Assembly (NCBI GenBank): GCA_021810625.1 | Contig: JAJZIJ010000015.1 | Coordinates: 1-59,868 of the forward strand | From: Acidobacteriota bacterium | GTDB lineage: Bacteria > Acidobacteriota > Terriglobia > Terriglobales > Acidobacteriaceae | DNA: 59,868 nt | Reading direction: 5' to 3' | In this document: piece by piece, positions 52,799 to 59,868 of the stretch | Layout: each line of letters starts with the position of its first letter | How positions within the stretch are numbered: the stretch's first letter is position 1 | Program-made: the position numbers and the translations under genes | The notes under the pieces: generated by a model | Databases searched by the model: none | What the model was told of the DNA's origin: nothing | Seen by the model: the letters and a program-made list of their open reading frames with translations, nothing else

Positions 52799-55414
52799 CT
52801 ACTGCGCGGCCTTTCCAGACGGCTTTTGTGAATGCTCGCTCACCGTGGGATGAGCCAGGGTTCCCTGAATTTGTAACTCTGACGGTTGCAAATGGAGATG
52901 GATTTCGCCAGAAAAAGCTACTGTCCCGGTTACAAATGCGTGCAGCGGCGGAGCCAGCAACACACCACTTGCAATTTGGAGCGTCTGGTTCCGTATCGTT
53001 CCTCGCAGCGAGCATCGCTGAAAAGATGCGAGTGGAGTTGCCGTCAATGCCGGAGCATTCCATCCGCCGCTCTTCCATTGCGCGGTAAAGTCTCCTGCAG
53101 TATGTTCCATGAAACTGTGGGCGGTGAATCCCTGGGTTGTCAGGTCGAGATGTACATCGGCGCTCCCGTGGCCCCAGGCGGGAGATTGCAGCAACGCGGC
53201 CACGGCATTGGGCTGGAGGTTGTGCAAGGCAAACTGCCCCTGATAGGTTGGCGTTCCCGTGGCCCAATCCACAGAGCCACGCCCCTGGAGCGCGCCGCCC
53301 AGGACATTCCCAGAGATGGAGGAGGCGGTCGCCTTCTGGCCGTCGATTTGCAGCGCCAATGCGGCATGATTTACCGTCAGCGCTCCTACAGAAAGATGAT
53401 CCGCGAGAATTTTCCCCGTGCAAGCGGGCAGGGATGGCATGTTGCCCATCCAGCGTTGAACCATGTCCAGCAAGCGCGACGAGGGAGAACTCTGCGCCAA
53501 AATCTCCATTTGCAGGCGTTCAGGGTTCAGGTTTTCCACATGGAAATGAAATTCGCACGGAGAGGATGAATTTGTAACCGTAGAAGTTACATATTGAAGC
53601 CCACCGTCGAAATTTTCCTTCTGATAGCTGCCGCGAATGTTTTGCCAGAGAACAACCCCTGGCGTTAGATGCAATGTTGCCGTGGACAAGCGTAGTGTCC
53701 CCGGCCAATCCGCAAGCGCCATCTTCGTTTTTTGCAGTTGCAGCGTAGCTTTCCAGGCGGGAGGCGCAGAGACCGTGGCCTCGGCGACTATTGGCGCAGG
53801 AAGCCATGCGCCTTGCAACGCAAGTGTCAAAAGCGCACCCCCCTGGGCGGATCGCACCATCGTCGGAAAAGCCGACCATCCCAGCGCGCGTGTCATGGGC
53901 ATCAGGAAATCCAGTGTAGTCGGGCCTGCGATGGTCACGCTATACCCTTGCGGCGCAAGCGTGCCCGTGATTGTCGCGGGGGGGGAAGCGCCGAGCGCAA
54001 CAGAAACAGGAGCGAGGACAAATCCAGACGAGGAGGGTTTTTTCTTTGACCCGAATCGAAGACCTCGCAAAAACTTTTCCATTGGGTTCGCAGCGGGCGC
54101 AGGATGAGCGGTACGCGCAATATCCAGCGATGAGAAGGCGAGAGGTCGCGTAACTCCAGGCAAGGTCAGCGTCCAGGGCGCGGCATGGACGGCTCCGGCA
54201 CACGGATTGCCTGCGTTGTTCGATACCCATTCGCAATCAAGCTGGCCATTGAGTGTCCCATTTGCGGAAATCTGCGTGGAAATTCCTCTATGCACATGGC
54301 GCAATAGATTCAGAATAAATTCTGCGGGGACGCTGCGAAATGTCGCTTGAAGATTCGACTGCACAGAGCCTGCAGGCTGCGGATGCAGAAAGAGGGATCC
54401 CGCAAGATGCAAGGTTCCGCTATCGAGAGGCGCATTGCACACAATGGAAGAAAGCTGTGTTGTGGCGCGTTCATAGTGCGCTCCGCACTGCATTTCTCCG
54501 TCCATATTGTCAGCGGGAACAAACTCCGCCCTGCGAAAACCTTTCACCCGTGTATCGGTGGCAAGATCAACCGCAGCCAGATTTCCGGTGACATCCGCCA
54601 CCATGTTCACCGTGCCCCGCCAGCCGGTATCGTGTCCCAGCAGCAAGCGGCTAATCTCTCCAAGCGGCGCTTTGCTCCATTCCGCGTGCGCGGTGATTGG
54701 TCTCTGGTCGGAGGATGGCGCATAGCGCAGAACTGCCTCGGCGCGCAGTTCTCCGGTGTCCGTTAAATCGAGATCGGTGCGAACGGGCTGTGCCTTCAGG
54801 CGCAGATGCCACGGGCCGGAAGACTCCTTCCACAAGGCAAGATCGGCATCCATCAGGGAAAACGGCTGTTTCTCATTGCCGAACTTAAAATTGATGCGCG
54901 CGCCGGATGCCTCTACATAGGGAAATCGCTCTGTCCTGGACGAGGGGTTCATCCCAGACATGCGCGGCGTGGCGGTGCGCCGCAACACAGAATCGAAGTC
55001 CCATTGCCCGGCTGGATTGTGCGCCAGGTTCAAGCTGGGATCCTCCAGACTAAGCGTTGCCACTTCAAACCGGGCGTGCCACAGACTGCTGATGCGCAAG
55101 GTCGCCGTCACCGTGGCTGCGGTCATCACCGGCTCTGCGCCAAAGGCCGGGTCTTCCGCCACGGAAACATCGCTGAGCACGAATGCGGGCTGCGGAAACA
55201 AACGAAACGACACCGCGCCAATCTGCACCGGCCTGCCAATGCCTTCGCTGATGGAGAGCGCGATCCGCCGCCGGAAGCGGCTGACGTTCATCCAGGGCGC
55301 GGCAAAAGCCGCCACCAAAAACAGCAGAACGAGGGCAGCCGCAAGCCCACGAACCATTGCGCGCCGCGTCCAGGCTTGAAAAAAATTCCCGGCTCGAAAA
55401 AATTTTCGGCCCAT
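52799..55414 (-). CDS. AsmA-family outer-membrane biogenesis protein
   Basis: An 871-residue protein with an N-terminal membrane anchor (LAAALVLLFLVAAFAAPWM) and the AsmA pattern (RRIALSISEGIGRPVQIGAV, LEDPSLNLAHNPAGQWDFDS). AsmA-like proteins are long beta-taco lipid-transport bridges in Gram-negative envelopes. Two in-frame starts exist at 55414 and 55357; the first is one base after the lepB stop and chosen. It is the last gene of the TPR-rnc-lepB-lepB operon. Confidence 0.85.
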   Translation of the reverse strand: MGRKFFRAGNFFQAWTRRAMVRGLAAALVLLFLVAAFAAPWMNVSRFRRRIALSISEGIGRPVQIGAVSFRLFPQPAFVLSDVSVAEDPAFGAEPVMTAATVTATLRISSLWHARFEVATLSLEDPSLNLAHNPAGQWDFDSVLRRTATPRMSGMNPSSRTERFPYVEASGARINFKFGNEKQPFSLMDADLALWKESSGPWHLRLKAQPVRTDLDLTDTGELRAEAVLRYAPSSDQRPITAHAEWSKAPLGEISRLLLGHDTGWRGTVNMVADVTGNLAAVDLATDTRVKGFRRAEFVPADNMDGEMQCGAHYERATTQLSSIVCNAPLDSGTLHLAGSLFLHPQPAGSVQSNLQATFRSVPAEFILNLLRHVHRGISTQISANGTLNGQLDCEWVSNNAGNPCAGAVHAAPWTLTLPGVTRPLAFSSLDIARTAHPAPAANPMEKFLRGLRFGSKKKPSSSGFVLAPVSVALGASPPATITGTLAPQGYSVTIAGPTTLDFLMPMTRALGWSAFPTMVRSAQGGALLTLALQGAWLPAPIVAEATVSAPPAWKATLQLQKTKMALADWPGTLRLSTATLHLTPGVVLWQNIRGSYQKENFDGGLQYVTSTVTNSSSPCEFHFHVENLNPERLQMEILAQSSPSSRLLDMVQRWMGNMPSLPACTGKILADHLSVGALTVNHAALALQIDGQKATASSISGNVLGGALQGRGSVDWATGTPTYQGQFALHNLQPNAVAALLQSPAWGHGSADVHLDLTTQGFTAHSFMEHTAGDFTAQWKSGGWNAPALTATPLASFQRCSLRGTIRNQTLQIASGVLLAPPLHAFVTGTVAFSGEIHLHLQPSELQIQGTLAHPTVSEHSQKPSGKAAQ

Positions 55415-55415
55415 G

Positions 55416-56240
55416 CTACTGCACCCGATGGAAGGTTCGATTCCAGCGCGTCTGGCCGAAGAAATGGATGAGAATGTGTCCCATAAAGGCCAGACGATCC
55501 CCCACTCCCGTCTTCTCCACCTGATCGGCTGGAGTAACAAAGGACCAATAGATGAAGAGAGGCCGACCCAGGATATTTTCGCGCGGCACGAAGCCCCAAT
55601 AACGACTGTCCAGGCTCACCAGCCGGTTATCTCCCATTGCGAAATAGTGCCCTGCCGGGACAACCAAGTCTCCATTTTGAAGATAGCGTGGCATATCCAC
55701 GGCCCAGGTCGCCGTTACATCGCCCGTCATTGATGGCGCAATCGCGGGGAAGTCATCGCGATACGGAAAGTACGCCTGATTGGGATCGTCATTCTCCGCG
55801 CTGTTATCTGTGGGCATGGACGCATAAGGTTCCTTTTGCGGCACGCCGTTCAGGTACACGATGCCATGCTCCAGATGAATATGATCTCCGGGAATACCGA
55901 CGACGCGCTTGACCAGGATTAGATTCGTCTCCTGCGGCTTGATGAACACGATGATGTCGCCCCGGTGAACCTTGCTGTAATGCACAAACGGCGCCCAGCG
56001 CGTGCGCGGAGAGAGGCTGATGCGATCCACCAGAACATGGTCGCCAATCAGAATTGTCTTTTCCATCGACGAAGATGGAATCTCGAAGTTCTGAAAAATG
56101 AAGGTGATGATGAAGATTCCAATCACCAGAACCGAGCAGATGGAGGCAAAAGACTCCAGTGGTGTTTCCTCGCGCGGCGCTTCGTGCTGCGGATGCAAAG
56201 TTGTTTCGATGCGTTCTGTACGGGCCAATGCCTGCTCCAT
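55416..56240 (-). CDS. lepB: signal peptidase I (second copy)
   Basis: A 274-residue S26 protease with one membrane anchor (ICSVLVIGIFIITFIFQ), catalytic S58 (IPSSSMEKT) and K111 (LVKRVVGIPGD), and GDNR in box E. It cleaves signal peptides from exported precursors. It follows the first lepB by 8 bases, so they are co-transcribed. The insertion at about 125-190 is longer than in E. coli-like short forms and differs from its paralogue. Confidence 0.92.
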   Translation of the reverse strand: MEQALARTERIETTLHPQHEAPREETPLESFASICSVLVIGIFIITFIFQNFEIPSSSMEKTILIGDHVLVDRISLSPRTRWAPFVHYSKVHRGDIIVFIKPQETNLILVKRVVGIPGDHIHLEHGIVYLNGVPQKEPYASMPTDNSAENDDPNQAYFPYRDDFPAIAPSMTGDVTATWAVDMPRYLQNGDLVVPAGHYFAMGDNRLVSLDSRYWGFVPRENILGRPLFIYWSFVTPADQVEKTGVGDRLAFMGHILIHFFGQTRWNRTFHRVQ

Positions 56241-56248
56241 CAAAAAAG

Positions 56249-57022
56249 TTAACGAATAATGTGAAACGTTCGATCCCAGCGCGCCATGCCTGCCAGTTGC
56301 GCCCACCAGTTGTGGCCGTGCGTCAGTCTATCATCCGGCAGGCCTGTGATCTCCGAAGGCGCGGTTTCGCGCAGGGAAAAATATACAAGAAAAGGCTGGC
56401 CAACAATGTTCAAACGCGGAACAAACCCCCAATAGCGGCTATCCAGGCTGTCATTGCGATTATCTCCCAGAACAAAATACATGTTTGCCGGAATGAACAG
56501 TTCGCCATCGTGGACATCCCGATGCAGCTCGATCCACCACTGCGTATTGACTCCCGGATCGGTGTAGAGGTGGGAGGGAAAGTAGTCGCGAAAGACGCTG
56601 GGAAAGCTGCGCGTGTAAATGGCAAATGGTTCCTCGATCGGCTGGTCATTGACCAGCGCGTGCCCCGCAAATACACGAACGCGATCCTGCGGCAGGCCGA
56701 TAACGCGCTTGACCAGATAGGTTGCCGGGTCCAGTGGAAAGTGGAAAACAATTACGTCATTGTGCTGAATGTTTCTGTAAGGCAGCAGCGAGTGCCAGAT
56801 GCCGGGCGTGGCGTACACCACCTTATTGACCAGCAGAAAATCTCCCACCAACAGGGTGTCTTCCATCGATGCGGAGGGTATCCGATAGGGCTGCGCCAAA
56901 AAGGTGAGAATAAACATCGCAATGACAAGAATCGTCAGCATGGTCTGCGCCACGCCAAGAAAATCCGGCGCGCTCTTCTGCGCGGCTGGCTCCATCGTCA
57001 TGTGCATCGGGTCGTCGCTCAT
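56249..57022 (-). CDS. lepB: signal peptidase I (first copy)
   Basis: A 257-residue S26 protease with a membrane anchor (TMLTILVIAMFILTFLAQ), catalytic S52 (IPSASMEDT), K105 (LVKRVIGLPQD) and VLGDNRNDSLDSRYWGFVP. The ATG at 57022 overlaps the rnc stop (ATGA). The two LepB copies are clearly related but differ in the middle, so separate substrates are possible. Confidence 0.93.
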   Translation of the reverse strand: MSDDPMHMTMEPAAQKSAPDFLGVAQTMLTILVIAMFILTFLAQPYRIPSASMEDTLLVGDFLLVNKVVYATPGIWHSLLPYRNIQHNDVIVFHFPLDPATYLVKRVIGLPQDRVRVFAGHALVNDQPIEEPFAIYTRSFPSVFRDYFPSHLYTDPGVNTQWWIELHRDVHDGELFIPANMYFVLGDNRNDSLDSRYWGFVPRLNIVGQPFLVYFSLRETAPSEITGLPDDRLTHGHNWWAQLAGMARWDRTFHIIR

Positions 57023-57867
57023 GCCCGGTCGTCCTCGGCAGATGGAGGCGTTTTCTCTGGATGCGCTGCCGTCTGTTGCAAAGATTCCAGCGCCTGCCGG
57101 GCGGCCTCCTGCTCGGCATCTTTTTTTCGGGAGCCGCTGGCGCAAGCCAACAAGCGCTGTTCGCCATTAGGCTGCAATATCTGAAGCGCGACAACAAAAG
57201 TTTTCTGATGGTCGGGGCCGCTCTCTGCGGTCACGGCATATCGCGGCTGGCCCAGCCCTCGCGCTTGAAAATACTCCTGAAGCGCAGATTTGTGATCGCC
57301 CACCGCGAGGCCGGAGCGGGAGGCATCTGCCAAAGTTTCGAGCTTTCCTGCCAACAACCAGCCGCGAATAAATTTGGCGGCTGGCTCCAATCCGCCGTCG
57401 AGATAAATAGCGGCAATCAGCGCCTCCAGCGCGTTGGAGAGAATGGCCGCTTTTTTGCGTCCGCCGTTGTGCTCCTCGCCGTTGCCCAGGCGCAGCGCCT
57501 CTCCCAGCGATAAAGAACGCGCAACCTGTCCCAGATGCTTGCGGCTGACCAGTTGTGCCCGCAGTTGCGTCAGGTCGCCCTCATTCATCTCCGGGTAGGC
57601 GCGGTACAAATGTTCCGTCACCACCAGGCCGAGCACGGCATCACCCAGAAATTCCAGTTGCTCATTGTCATCCTGCGGTGTCCGCGCCTTTTGCTGTTCA
57701 TAGGCCAGAGAACTGTGCGTCAGCGCCTGCTCCAGTAATTGCGCATCGCGAAACAGGTAGGCGATGCGCGTTTGTAGCGCGTCCAGGGGGCCGTCGGAGG
57801 ATGTGCCGATGGAAGGCCGCTGGATGGATGCGGATTTGGATTCGGATGCGGTGACGCGCTTACTCAA
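57019..57867 (-). CDS. rnc: ribonuclease III
   Basis: A 282-residue dsRNA endonuclease for rRNA and mRNA processing. The RNase III signature NEQLEFLGDAVLGLV contains the catalytic Glu/Asp, and SNALEALIAAIYLDGG gives the second acidic site. A dsRNA-binding domain covers about 185-255 (KSALQEYFQARGLGQPRYAV, GSRKKDAEQEAARQALESL). The start is a TTG with GGAG 6 bases upstream. Its stop is coupled to lepB. Confidence 0.95.
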   Translation of the reverse strand: MSKRVTASESKSASIQRPSIGTSSDGPLDALQTRIAYLFRDAQLLEQALTHSSLAYEQQKARTPQDDNEQLEFLGDAVLGLVVTEHLYRAYPEMNEGDLTQLRAQLVSRKHLGQVARSLSLGEALRLGNGEEHNGGRKKAAILSNALEALIAAIYLDGGLEPAAKFIRGWLLAGKLETLADASRSGLAVGDHKSALQEYFQARGLGQPRYAVTAESGPDHQKTFVVALQILQPNGEQRLLACASGSRKKDAEQEAARQALESLQQTAAHPEKTPPSAEDDRA

Positions 57868-57887
57868 GAGTCTCTCCTGCGCAGCGC

Positions 57888-59669
57888 TTACCGCGCCGAA
57901 CCGTCAGGTGGCGCACCTGTCGGCGCTGCCGAACTCGACGGCGCATCGGCGGCGGTTGGCAGATGATAGGGCTGCTTCAATCCCTGATCGGCGGCATGTT
58001 TGGTGTCTGGGCGGCTATCGCGCGATTGCAGGGCTGCCTTGTATTGGATCACCGCATCGTCACGATTGTCCTCCACGTCGTCGATGCGCCCCAAATAGAT
58101 GTGCGACCACGCCACAGTGCGCGGGTCGTGGGAAAGTTGGATTGCCTGCTGAAAGGCTGTGACCGCAGCCTCCGGCTTGCCGCTGAAAAGGTCTACCCGC
58201 GCCAGAATAAACTGGGCGCGACCAGCGTGAGGCGTATGCTGGGCCAGAGCTTGCTGAGCCAATTTGCCTGCCGCCGCCGTATTGCCGGAGGCAAGATTCA
58301 ACTCTGCCTGATCCAGCAAATCCGGGCCGGAGTTGGGCCGCTCCACAACATCCTCCTCCACATGATCCGAGAAAACGAGTCGCTGCACGCGCGCTTTTTC
58401 CGCAGGCACGTCGATGCTGTAGACCATTTCTCCAACCGCCTCCTGCAAGCTGACGGGATCGGACTCAAAGATGGCAAGCTGGTCGTAAAAGTATTGCGTC
58501 AGAATATAACCCTGCTCCATATCCTGCTGCACGAGCTTCTTGCGCACCGCCGCCACCTGCCGATCATGCGCGTTGATCAGATTGTTCACCGCAGATAACT
58601 GCGAGCGATCCACATGTGCGGGCGGCGTATAGTTGGGAACGCCTGTATCCATCGTGCGGGCTTCAATGGCGCGGATCAGGCATTCTGTCACCAGCGCCAC
58701 AACATCGCTCTTGTCCTCAAAGGGGAGTGGGGCGGTCTGCACCCGTTCCAGCAGCGGCTGCAATTTGTCGATGGCGGGGGTGCGCGCATAGAGCAGGGGT
58801 TCCAGCTCATAGTGCAGATAGGTGTGCTTGATCTCCTTCATCCGCACCACGCCGTTCACCGGCGAGGCCACCACCACGTAATCGCCGCCATAGACGCGCG
58901 CGTTGACCTGCCCCGGCGCAATCAGCGGCTCCAAAATCACAACGAAGCGCCGATGACTGTACTGGCTGGGCGGCTGCTTCAGATATAAATCCATGTCCAG
59001 GATCATCTTGGTCATGGGATCGTGGAGCGTGCTGACCTCGGCGTCGTAGGCAGGCCGAAGTAACGCCCAGATCAGATGCAGATTGACGGCCTCGGCATAC
59101 GTCCGCAGAAGCGAGGCATACTCGGCGAGTGGCTCCGCATCTGGAGGCAGTTGCTCCGTTGGCAGGCTTGGAGTGAGCGCTGGCGGAGGATTCAAATACA
59201 GCGCCAGCGAAACATACTGCGCCAGATTGTGCCGTGGACTGCCCAGCGTATGACTGCGAACAAAGCTGCACAGATTGTCACGGGCCGCGCGCGCCGGCTC
59301 CGATTGCGCCAGCGCCTGATTCATCAGGTCGCGCGCCTTTTGCCGCGCAGGATCAGAGATGGACAATTCTTGGTCATAGCCGCAGGCATTGAGTCCCGCC
59401 ATCACATCGAAGACCGCCTCATTGGTCTCCAGCGCAACAGCTGGCCCGGTTGGGTCGAGCGCAGGCGGTGGAGCCTGCTCGGTGGGTTTGCCGGATGGCG
59501 CAGCCGCATCGCTTTGGCTTGCCTTGGGCGCGGACGAAGATGTAGATGGCGGCGCGGACTGGACGGTGTTCTGCCCCCAAAGCGCCGAGCAGGCAAGCGC
59601 GCCTGCTCCGAGCAAAACCAGAGCGCTGCGGCAGCGGAAAACCCTGAGGAAAAACGGACTCGCCTGCAT
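57888..59669 (-). CDS. exported TPR-repeat protein
   Basis: A 593-residue exported protein with a signal peptide (SALVLLGAGALACSALWGQ), a Pro/Ala/Ser-rich linker and C-terminal TPR-like repeats (GRAQFILARVDLFSGKPEAA, RDDAVIQYKAALQ). The middle domain is not recognised. A longer form from a GTG at 59708 is possible. It leads the rnc-lepB-lepB-AsmA operon, 20 bases upstream of rnc. It may act in envelope protein assembly, by inference. Confidence 0.75.
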   Translation of the reverse strand: MQASPFFLRVFRCRSALVLLGAGALACSALWGQNTVQSAPPSTSSSAPKASQSDAAAPSGKPTEQAPPPALDPTGPAVALETNEAVFDVMAGLNACGYDQELSISDPARQKARDLMNQALAQSEPARAARDNLCSFVRSHTLGSPRHNLAQYVSLALYLNPPPALTPSLPTEQLPPDAEPLAEYASLLRTYAEAVNLHLIWALLRPAYDAEVSTLHDPMTKMILDMDLYLKQPPSQYSHRRFVVILEPLIAPGQVNARVYGGDYVVVASPVNGVVRMKEIKHTYLHYELEPLLYARTPAIDKLQPLLERVQTAPLPFEDKSDVVALVTECLIRAIEARTMDTGVPNYTPPAHVDRSQLSAVNNLINAHDRQVAAVRKKLVQQDMEQGYILTQYFYDQLAIFESDPVSLQEAVGEMVYSIDVPAEKARVQRLVFSDHVEEDVVERPNSGPDLLDQAELNLASGNTAAAGKLAQQALAQHTPHAGRAQFILARVDLFSGKPEAAVTAFQQAIQLSHDPRTVAWSHIYLGRIDDVEDNRDDAVIQYKAALQSRDSRPDTKHAADQGLKQPYHLPTAADAPSSSAAPTGAPPDGSAR

Positions 59670-59741
59670 GAGGGACACCCAAAAAACACCCGTTTTCAGT
59701 CTATGCACCCGGAGACGGCAGGGTCAAACGTTACTCTTGTT

Positions 59742-59798
59742 CAATACAAGATGAGCCTGAAGGCGGTCATTGATTCCAATACAAGATGAGCCTGAAGG
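59742..59798. repeat. 22-bp direct repeat upstream of the TPR operon
   Basis: CAATACAAGATGAGCCTGAAGG occurs at 59742 and again at 59777, a 35-base period. The first copy is preceded by CTTGT, which with ACAAG forms a small inverted repeat. The repeats lie 33-110 bases upstream of the TPR gene start and could be regulator-binding sites or an insertion scar. Confidence 0.65.
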
Positions 59799-59868
59799 GT
59801 CGGTCATGCTGGGTAGTGAACATCCGCATGGTTCGATCAGAAGAGTTGAGTTTGGAAGCGATTGGCCG
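59799..59868. other. window end, no feature
   Basis: The last ~70 bases show no recognisable coding or structural signal in either direction. A gene may begin beyond the window. Confidence 0.5.

Overview
The window looks like a chromosomal segment of an acidobacterium (Acidobacteriota, Terriglobia/Acidobacteriaceae-like). The grounds are an Oar-type TonB-dependent receptor with an N-terminal carboxypeptidase-regulatory-like domain, a giant NHL/Ig-like secreted protein, REP-like palindromes built around GGGCGGGACT/AGTCCCGCC, a copy of the dispersed 'TCATTCTGA-CGAAGCG' repeat, high G+C, and many GTG/TTG starts with clear Shine-Dalgarno sites. This assignment rests on remembered family resemblance, not on a search.

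Layout. 1-4.8 kb: an IS481-type transposase remnant, a small ORF, a Gfo/Idh/MocA oxidoreductase, a DHA2 drug pump with an XRE regulator, fabG and tRNA-Leu(UAG). 5.2-12.9 kb (minus strand): a stressosome locus in the order rsbR-rsbS-rsbT-RsbT/PP2C fusion-hybrid kinase-REC/PAS/kinase, with overlapping or abutting genes, preceded by a separate REC-RsbRD protein that is bracketed by REP-like repeats. 13-24.3 kb: endonuclease IV, the NHL/Ig giant, obgE-nadD-rsfS and the TonB receptor. 24.3-30.9 kb: a VapBC-like pair, an orphan A+T-richer gene, thrS, hemB, an outer-membrane barrel and a c-type cytochrome. 31-33.4 kb: an abutting methyltransferase and AvaI/BsoBI-like restriction endonuclease. 33.6-41.8 kb: a PQQ-type sugar dehydrogenase fused to cytochrome c, a four-gene overlapping sugar-phosphate operon (two cupin isomerases, ROK kinase, fused class I mannose-6-phosphate isomerase), and a divergent GH3 glycosidase. 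41.9-48.8 kb: a DUF6338-like membrane protein, hemE-hemH, an OPT transporter that converges on and overlaps hemH, a ferredoxin-NADP reductase-like protein and a zinc-ribbon membrane protein. 48.8-59.7 kb: an ECF sigma factor with a small membrane partner, rlmB, an M1-like protein with a degenerate zinc motif, and the operon TPR protein-rnc-lepB-lepB-AsmA.

The most interesting unit is the stressosome locus. RsbR, RsbS and RsbT are followed by a protein joining an RsbT-like ATPase to a PP2C (RsbX/SpoIIE-like) phosphatase, then a kinase that starts with an RsbT-like ATPase and ends in two receiver domains, then a receiver-PAS-kinase. The nearby REC-RsbRD protein could bring two-component input to the same assembly. 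No sigma factor or anti-sigma antagonist is in the operon, which suggests output through phosphotransfer instead of partner switching on sigma-B. The second notable unit is the sugar-phosphate operon opposite the GH3 enzyme: a ROK kinase and three isomerase-like proteins whose substrate cannot be read from sequence.
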